A stretch of DNA of 49,462 nucleotides, from positions 1 through 49,462 of the forward strand of contig CAAFZS010000033.1 of NCBI GenBank assembly GCA_900767595.1, read 5' to 3'. This document shows positions 45,110 through 49,462 of the stretch, piece after piece; the stretch's first letter is position 1, and every line of letters begins with the position of its first letter. This stretch comes from Bacteroidales bacterium (GTDB taxonomy: Bacteria; Bacteroidota; Bacteroidia; Bacteroidales; Paludibacteraceae). The notes beneath the pieces were generated by a model, which saw only the letters and a program-made list of their open reading frames with translations, ran no database searches and was not told the DNA's origin. The position numbers and the translations under genes were made by a program.

Positions 45110-45858
45110 AATCCTTCTGCAGTTAAAATCGCTCCCAAGGCGAAGCCACGGCGGGACTTTGCCGAATGGGTAATCGTTATCGTATCCTCCGGGCTATCCC
45201 ATACCACGGTATGTATCCCTGCCACTTCCCCTTCTCTGATACTCTCAATAGGCACTTCTAAGTCCTGCCCTTTGAGGGAAGGATTTAGGAAGGGTCTTAT
45301 CCCCTCTTTGAGGGTTACCGCTGTTCCGCTGGGTTTGTCGAGTTTGTGGATATGGTGTGTCTCCGTAATTGAGGGCGTGTATTGACCATATTCAGCCAAT
45401 AACGCAGCCAGTCGTTGATTGAGTTCAAAGAACACATTCACTCCCACCGAGAAATTACTCTTCCACACCAACCACACTTTCCCCTTCTCATCCACCACCT
45501 TCAGTGCGCTCTCTTCCCTTTCCACTCTCAACTTTTTAACTACTCTACACTCTACACTCTCAACTCTCAACTCTTCCATGCTCCATCCCGTTGTCCCGCT
45601 CACCACCGGCACTCCTTGTTCCCACGCCATACGTATATTCTCGGCTGCGGTAGCAGGGGTGGTGAACTCAATCGCCACATCCGCCTCTCTTAACTTCTCA
45701 ATAGCATCCCTCCCTTGCCCTATGAGGGAAAGGGTCGGGGATAGGGTCTGTGCCTGTGCATTAGGGTCAATAATGCACACCACCTCGTGTCCTCTTTCGG
45801 TAGCAATCTCGTGAATGAGTTGCCCCATCTTTCCATATCCTATCAAAGCAATTTTCAT
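45106..45858 (-). CDS. dapB: 4-hydroxy-tetrahydrodipicolinate reductase with three repeat-encoded inserts
   Basis: NAD(P)H-dependent reductase of the lysine/diaminopimelate pathway. 250 aa. Rossmann motif IGYGKMGQ (6-13), FTTPAT, SGTTGW, NFSVGVNVF, catalytic HHIHKLDKPSGTA (about 166-178), and HSAKSRRGFALGAI at the end. Three low-complexity inserts stand between conserved blocks: about 37-49 (TLSPTLSLIGQGR) and 188-199 (FLNPSLKGQD), which come from two copies of one 33-36-bp element, and about 95-116 (ELRVESVECRVVKKLRVE), made of TAGAGTG/GAGAGTT-type heptads. First gene of the nine-gene unit. Confidence 0.94.
45264..45296 (-). repeat. dapB direct repeat, copy 1
   Basis: Plus strand CCTGCCCTTTGAGGGAAGG followed by ATTTAGGAAGGGTC. 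It aligns with copy 2 at 45713-45748 (TTGCCCTATGAGGGAAAGG) in the same orientation and the same reading frame (SLKGQD versus SLIGQG). Confidence 0.75.
45520..45578 (-). repeat. Intragenic heptads in dapB
   Basis: Read on the minus strand from 45571: GTTGAGA, GTTGAGA, GTGTAGA, GTGTAGA, GTAGTTA, then AAAA and another GTTGAGA. Units whose frame would expose TAG or TGA carry the alternative unit, so the gene stays open. Confidence 0.75.
45713..45748 (-). repeat. dapB direct repeat, copy 2
   Basis: CCTTGCCCTATGAGGGAAAG followed by GGTCGGGGATAGGGTC; partner of 45264-45296. It encodes TLSPTLSLIGQGR near the N terminus of DapB. Confidence 0.75.
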
Positions 45859-45890
45859 AACTCTATCGAATTAACGCGCATAAAATCGTG

Positions 45891-45921
45891 CAAAAGTAGT
45901 GAATTTTTTTGACATATGCAA
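45891..45921 (-). promoter_or_regulatory. Promoter of the nine-gene dapB unit
   Basis: Minus-strand TTG (45921-45919, context TTTGCATATG), 20 nt, TACTTTTG (45898-45891). No further promoter of this type was found down to 36951. Confidence 0.8.
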
Positions 45922-45946
45922 ATTTATTTGCACTTTTTTCTCGTTT

Positions 45947-46585
45947 TTAGTGGCAAAACATAAAACCAATGTGTATTCTGGGTCCCGTAGGGAGTGCTAA
46001 CTGTCGTTCGTGGATGGCTAACATCCAATCGAAGCGGAAAGTCAGATGTACTTTCTTAGTCATCTCCCAATTGAAACCCACATAGGGATTAACCAAAAAG
46101 AACGGCTGTCTATGAAAGACCGCCCGCTGTTCCTCTTGCCAATCGTTCTCGTCCCCTTCTATTATAAATAAGGAGCGCATAGCTCCGCCACCGAGGGTGC
46201 CGCCTATATAAGGAAGAATCTTATTGCATCGCCAATAGGCATCGATCAGCATTCCGCCCCAACCCGAACGGACATAACTGCCTTTCTGTAAATGTTGCCT
46301 TATGTCTGTGGTGGTACTCGGCATCGTGGATACGAATCCTTCACCGCCGATACGCAGATGGTTAAGCAGATGTACGCGTATGGCTCCGCCGATACCGAAG
46401 GTCGCCCCTTGCGGGCTGCATAGCACACCTTGTGCATCGCGGGGTGCGTTCTGGTTCTGCCCGAAGAGGTAGCCTGTGTGTAACATCATCCCTCCGGAGA
46501 AACCTTGATAGACCTTGGTGGAATCCGTCCGCCCCCACAAAACCGTGGGAAGGATGAGTAAAAAGCAAAATAGTATCCTGCGCAT
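45947..46585 (-). CDS. Small outer-membrane beta-barrel-like protein
   Basis: A 212-aa exported protein from the ATG at 46585 (MRRILFCFLLILPTVLWG, signal peptide). Alternating hydrophobic strands and aromatic residues, LLNHLRIGGEGFVSTM, ILPYIGGTLGGGAMRSLF, NPYVGFNWEMTKKVHLTFRFDWML, and an aromatic-containing end (RIHIGFMFCH) suggest an 8-stranded outer-membrane barrel. The start is fixed by the promoter -7 box at 46608-46601; the frame upstream of it is not used. Monocistronic; function unknown. Confidence 0.8.
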   Translation of the reverse strand: MRRILFCFLLILPTVLWGRTDSTKVYQGFSGGMMLHTGYLFGQNQNAPRDAQGVLCSPQGATFGIGGAIRVHLLNHLRIGGEGFVSTMPSTTTDIRQHLQKGSYVRSGWGGMLIDAYWRCNKILPYIGGTLGGGAMRSLFIIEGDENDWQEEQRAVFHRQPFFLVNPYVGFNWEMTKKVHLTFRFDWMLAIHERQLALPTGPRIHIGFMFCH

Positions 46586-46600
46586 ATTGTAAATTTTGTG

Positions 46601-46631
46601 CAAAGATATATTTTTTTTGGCATATTTGCAA
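46601..46631 (-). promoter_or_regulatory. Promoter of the outer-membrane protein gene
   Basis: Minus-strand TTG (46631-46629, context TTTGCAAATATG), 20 nt, TATCTTTG (46608-46601). Confidence 0.8.
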
Positions 46632-46679
46632 ATAAATAGGTTAAGATTATGCCTAAAACAATGAATTTTCATAAAAAAT

Positions 46680-46710
46680 TTGGCAGAGTGGAAAAAAAAC
46701 ACTACCTTTG
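46680..46710 (+). promoter_or_regulatory. Promoter of the EamA transporter gene
   Basis: TTG (46680-46682), 20 nt, TACCTTTG (46703-46710); 11 nt to the ATG at 46722. Confidence 0.8.
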
Positions 46711-46721
46711 CACCCTCGTAA

Positions 46722-47630
46722 ATGAAAAAACTGCTACCGTATATTGCCATCGTCCTGTCAATGATTCTCTGGTCGGCATCGGGCATTGCCGTCAAGGACG
46801 CCTTGACTTCCTTCCGTCCGCTGACGCTGATCGTTGTCCGCTTTGCCCTGTCGGTGCTGTTTATGTTCGTTATCGGATTAACGGCTCGCCGTAGTGCTTT
46901 GTTCTGCTTGCAGAAGGTGGATAGGCACGACCTTCCGCTTTTCGTCTTGGCAGGGCTGTTCCAGCCGTTTCTGTATTATCTGGCGGAGACTTATACCTAT
47001 GATTTGATTTCCACACCCACGATTGCGGAGACATTGCTGTCTATTGCGCCGGTGTTGGCTCCGCTGTTCGGGTGGATGTTCCTTCGGGAAAAAGTGACTC
47101 CTCGGATGCTTGCGGGAATCTTGGTTTCGACTGCCGGCGTAGCGGTGTTGGTGTTGGTCGGGACGGAGCGTTTTGCTATCGGCAACCCTTGGGGAGTGCT
47201 GTTGGCGGTAGTGGCGGTGATGTTTGCGTTAAGTTCGAATGTGATGTTGCGTCGTATTCCGGAGCGGTATAACCCGCTGACGATTATTTTCTATACCCAG
47301 TTGGTCTCTTTTGTGCTTTTCTGCGGTTTGTGGGCGTTTACGGATATGCGTTCAGAAACGGTAACTACCGTTGCGCAGGGTGTTTTGGCGGAGTGGCGAC
47401 CTTTGGTTTATCTGGCGGTTATGTCCTCTGCGGTAGCGTTTATGCTGTACTGTTACGGGGTCCGTATCGTGGGGGTGGTGAAAGCGAATGTGTTCAATAA
47501 TATCCGCCCCGTTTTCACGGCATTGATTATGTTTCTTGTCTTTTCCGAGCACCTGCCTTGGACCAAGTGGCTGGGCATCGGTATCATCATTGCCGGCCTG
47601 TTCCTCTGCCAAGCAAAAAATAAGCATTAA
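46722..47630 (+). CDS. EamA-family (DMT superfamily) transporter
   Basis: A 302-aa membrane protein with ten hydrophobic segments in two EamA halves. Start MKKLLPYIAIVLSMILWSASGIAVKDAL, first half closing with ETLLSIAPVLAPLFGWMFLREKVTPRMLAGILV, second half with VKANVFNNIRPVFTALIMFLVFSEHLPWTKWLGIGIIIAGLFLC. Likely exporter of amino acids or related metabolites; substrate unknown. Monocistronic and followed by a hairpin cluster with a T run. Confidence 0.92.
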   Translation: MKKLLPYIAIVLSMILWSASGIAVKDALTSFRPLTLIVVRFALSVLFMFVIGLTARRSALFCLQKVDRHDLPLFVLAGLFQPFLYYLAETYTYDLISTPTIAETLLSIAPVLAPLFGWMFLREKVTPRMLAGILVSTAGVAVLVLVGTERFAIGNPWGVLLAVVAVMFALSSNVMLRRIPERYNPLTIIFYTQLVSFVLFCGLWAFTDMRSETVTTVAQGVLAEWRPLVYLAVMSSAVAFMLYCYGVRIVGVVKANVFNNIRPVFTALIMFLVFSEHLPWTKWLGIGIIIAGLFLCQAKNKH

Positions 47631-47634
47631 TTTA

Positions 47635-47697
47635 GCATCTTTGTGCCGCGCATCTTTGCGCGGAGTTTGGTTCATCCTCTCCGCATATCTTGCGGAG
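47635..47697 (+). repeat. Three hairpins with shared loop and changing arms
   Basis: GCA-TCTTTG-TGC (47635-47646), CCGCGC-ATCTTT-GCGCGG (47646-47663) and CTCCGC-ATATCTT-GCGGAG (47679-47697). Loops share ATCTT(T); arms differ but pair. The style recalls the mini-hairpin array at 22031. Confidence 0.75.
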
Positions 47698-47708
47698 TCT
47701 TGCTTTTT
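47679..47708 (+). terminator. Intrinsic terminator after the EamA gene
   Basis: The third hairpin is followed by TCTTGCTTTTTT, so it fits a rho-independent terminator. Confidence 0.6.
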
Positions 47709-47783
47709 TGTGCATTTTTTTATGTTTTTATACGCCCTTTTGGTCCAAAATAGGGAAAAATAGCAGAAAATAGCAAAAAATAT

Positions 47784-47814
47784 TTGCATATATGAAAAAA
47801 AAGCAGTACTTTTG
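47784..47814 (+). promoter_or_regulatory. Promoter of the AbiE toxin-antitoxin pair
   Basis: TTG (47784-47786, context TTTGCATATATG), 20 nt, TACTTTTG (47807-47814). This excludes an upstream ATG at 47792 as start. Confidence 0.8.
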
Positions 47815-47839
47815 TGCGCTGAAACAATCGAATAACGAT

Positions 47840-48421
47840 ATGATTAGTTCACAAAACAATATTTTGTTGGATTTGTATGCCTCACAGAATACGGTTTTTA
47901 CAATGACTCAAATCCAATTGATGTATCCTACAATCTCACCAACAGCATTGGCTTTGCGTATGAATCGTTGTGTGCGTACGGGTCGATTGATAAATCTTCG
48001 TAAAGGAATATATGCGAAGCCGAATTATAATCCTTTAGAGTTAGCTTGTAGCTTATACACGCCCTCATATGTTAGTGGCGAATATATATTGCAACGTGCG
48101 GGAGTTGTGTTTCAATATGATTCTGCAATAACGATGATCAGTTACCTTGGTCGCGAATTGGAGATAGATTCTAATACGATTGTATATCATAAGATAAAGG
48201 GAGAAATCATGATTCAGCAGCAAGGATTGGTACAAAAAGGGAATGTGACTATGGCTACGCCCGAGCGTGCGCTTCTTGATATGATGTATCTCAATAAGAA
48301 TTTTTATGTTGATAATGCACATATATTGAATAAAGATTTGATAGCTGAGATATTACCTATTTATAATTGTAAACGATTGGAACAACGAGTACAAAAACTT
48401 TTGAAAGATGGATTTGAATAA
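47840..48421 (+). CDS. AbiEi-family type IV antitoxin / regulator
   Basis: A 193-aa protein from the ATG at 47840. N-terminal winged-helix region (VFTMTQIQLMYPTISPTALALRMNRCVRTGRLINLRKGIYAKP, about 20-62) typical of AbiEi-like antitoxins, then the antitoxin domain with SYVSGEYILQRAGVV and ATPERALLDMMYLN. In the AbiE system the antitoxin represses its own promoter and counteracts the toxin. It overlaps the toxin gene by 14 bp. Base composition is more A/T-rich than the housekeeping genes nearby, which suits an acquired module. Confidence 0.85.
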   Translation: MISSQNNILLDLYASQNTVFTMTQIQLMYPTISPTALALRMNRCVRTGRLINLRKGIYAKPNYNPLELACSLYTPSYVSGEYILQRAGVVFQYDSAITMISYLGRELEIDSNTIVYHKIKGEIMIQQQGLVQKGNVTMATPERALLDMMYLNKNFYVDNAHILNKDLIAEILPIYNCKRLEQRVQKLLKDGFE

Positions 48422-49118
48422 ACACAAAATGTATATGCTCCGTATTCTGAAAGATATCTATACGGACCCGGATTTAAATAGTCTCCTTGGCTTTAAGGGA
48501 GGTACGGCACTTATGTTTTTTTATAACTTGCCGCGTTTCTCCGTGGATTTGGATTTTAACCTGCTTGATGTAAACAAGGAAGAATTTGTTTTTGAACGGG
48601 TGCAAATTATTTTGCAGCGTTATGGGCGCATTATTGATGCAGCGCGTAAGCACTTTGGGCCGGTGTTGGTGTTGGATTATGAGTCCGGCGAGCGTAACCT
48701 TAAAGTGGAGATATCCAATCGTCAATATCAAACGCCAAATCACTATGAATTACGTCAGTTTATGGGTATTAACGTTCGCTTACTGACGGCTCCTGATATG
48801 TTTGCACATAAACTATGTGCTTTGTTGGATCGTACGGAGACGACCAATCGTGATATCTTTGATGTATGGTTTTATTTATCCAATAATATGGAGATTAACC
48901 CGCTCATCGTTGAGGAACGAATGGGGCAAGATCTTGATACCTATTTGGAGCGTTGCATTAAACATTTAGGAACATTAAGCAACAAACAAATGCACGTGGG
49001 TTTAGGAGAATTGCTTGATAACAAGATGAAGGCTTTTGTTCACACTCGCCTTTTAAGCGAAACAATCAGTCTTCTTCAAATCTACCGTGCTTGTCCACTA
49101 ATCGCAAAAAACGCATAA
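48408..49118 (+). CDS. AbiEii-family nucleotidyltransferase toxin
   Basis: A 236-aa protein with the nucleotidyltransferase core GFKGGTALMFFYNLPRFSVDLDFNLL (about 28-53), whose Gly-Gly-Thr and Asp-Leu-Asp are the expected catalytic residues, then KVEISNR and the conserved TAPDMFAHKLCALLDRTETTNRDIFDVWFYL (about 125-160). AbiEii toxins transfer nucleotides; abortive infection against phage is the known role for some. Paired with the antitoxin gene upstream. Confidence 0.88.
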   Translation: MDLNKHKMYMLRILKDIYTDPDLNSLLGFKGGTALMFFYNLPRFSVDLDFNLLDVNKEEFVFERVQIILQRYGRIIDAARKHFGPVLVLDYESGERNLKVEISNRQYQTPNHYELRQFMGINVRLLTAPDMFAHKLCALLDRTETTNRDIFDVWFYLSNNMEINPLIVEERMGQDLDTYLERCIKHLGTLSNKQMHVGLGELLDNKMKAFVHTRLLSETISLLQIYRACPLIAKNA

Positions 49119-49134
49119 ATTTTGCAAAAAATAT

Positions 49135-49165
49135 TTGCACATATCGGAAAAAAGTTGTACCTTTG
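49135..49165 (+). promoter_or_regulatory. Promoter of the GH3 gene
   Basis: TTG (49135-49137, context TTTGCACATAT), 20 nt, TACCTTTG (49158-49165). Confidence 0.8.
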
Positions 49166-49190
49166 CAGCCTGAAAAAACATTTATGTACC

Positions 49191-49462
49191 ATGAAACACT
49201 CCTTCATCCATTCATCCATTCACCCATTCATCCTTTCCGCGTTACTTTTCTTCACAGGCTGCCAAAGCAAGGAAGACCGCTTCGTCGATAACCTTATGCG
49301 TCAGATGACTTTTGAAGAACAACTCGGGCAACTCAATCTGCTGCCTGTTAACGGAGAGATTGTTACCGGTGCTACCATCGGCGAATATAACTTAGGCGAC
49401 CGCATCGCCAAGGGCGAAGTGGGAGGGCTCTTTAACCTCAAAGGCGTAGATAAGATTCGCGA
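49191..49462 (+). CDS. Glycoside hydrolase family 3 lipoprotein (3' end outside window)
   Basis: The frame opens at the ATG at 49191 and runs off the right edge (90 full codons). Residues 1-24 form a lipoprotein signal ending FFTGC (Cys24); part of it, FIHSSIHPFIL, is encoded by octamer repeats. After it comes the GH3 start: DRFVDNLMRQMTFEEQLGQLNLL, GEYNLGDRIAKGEVGGLFNL, as in periplasmic beta-glucosidases of the BglX type. The active site lies beyond the window, so substrate is open. Confidence 0.85.
   Translation, partial: MKHSFIHSSIHPFILSALLFFTGCQSKEDRFVDNLMRQMTFEEQLGQLNLLPVNGEIVTGATIGEYNLGDRIAKGEVGGLFNLKGVDKIR
49203..49233 (+). repeat. Octamer repeats encoding part of a lipoprotein signal
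   Basis: TTCATCCA, TTCATCCA, TTCACCCA, TTCATCC. Period 8; reading frames differ between units, giving FIHSSIHPF. The complementary words recur at 18850-18877. Confidence 0.75.

Noticed and set aside
47792..47839. Upstream start of the AbiEi-like gene
   Set aside because: It lies between the -33 and -7 elements of the promoter, so would not be on the mRNA.

Overview
The window looks like part of a chromosome from a member of the order Bacteroidales (phylum Bacteroidota), probably an uncultured gut-type lineage; I cannot place it more finely. The grounds are thirteen promoters of the Bacteroidota type (TTG, exactly 20 nt, TAnnTTTG), a near absence of Shine-Dalgarno sequences except one perfect copy in front of rpsU, Bacteroidota-specific families (a DUF4290-like protein, BspA-like LRR, PII-like efflux-associated protein, FemAB-like proteins), and the dxs-trkA-trkH gene order. 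No rRNA, tRNA, insertion sequence, CRISPR array or phage genes were recognised. LAYOUT. 1-4345 (minus): dxs-trkA-trkH, with trkH running off the left edge. 4392-4736 (plus): rpsU with its own promoter, Shine-Dalgarno and terminator. 4764-18798 (minus): a cell-surface unit of about 14 kb read from one visible promoter: a secreted 476-aa protein, a 52-aa protein, a DUF1016/YhcG nuclease, a BspA-like LRR protein, a 3003-aa secreted giant and a small lipoprotein. 18953-25684 (plus): a TetR-controlled tripartite RND efflux operon ending in a PII-like gene. 25685-28513 (minus): tonB-recG. 28539-29847 (plus): a Wzx-type flippase. 29827-32226 (minus): ssb, FemAB-like acyltransferase, glycosyltransferase. 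32213-37028 (plus): EEP-family protein, DUF4290-like, prs, M28 peptidase, sufC and an unusually short sufD. 36951-45921 (minus): a nine-gene unit dapB, lepB, wbqC-like, ilvE, POT transporter, coiled-coil protein, rsmI, flippase, polyprenyl synthase. 45947-46631 (minus): outer-membrane protein. 46680-47708 (plus): EamA transporter. 47784-49118 (plus): AbiEi/AbiEii toxin-antitoxin pair. 49135 to the right edge (plus): start of a GH3 lipoprotein glycosidase. THE UNUSUAL PART. Nearly every junction between non-overlapping genes inside operons, and several interiors of conserved enzymes, hold short degenerate tandem repeats with periods of 6, 7, 8 or 9 bp, or arrays of mini-hairpins. The mini-hairpin units have the form GACC-arm-NNN-arm-TGAAA; arm sequences differ between units but remain complementary in all eleven units found (eight between the hlyD-like and RND genes, three inside dxs). 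Heptad tracts built on GGATTGA / GGAATGA / AGATTGA supply the actual stop codon of five genes at the same heptad position, and the start codon of two following genes. Because the period is 7, any reading frame entering such a tract meets a TGA within 21 bp. Where the same repeat family lies inside an open gene (the 186-aa coiled-coil protein, dapB), the repeats that would put a stop in frame carry a non-stop variant. Conserved enzymes (Dxs, DapB, LepB) carry these repeats as in-frame insertions. I know of no described family matching this and regard it as the main candidate for something new; its function, if any, is inference.
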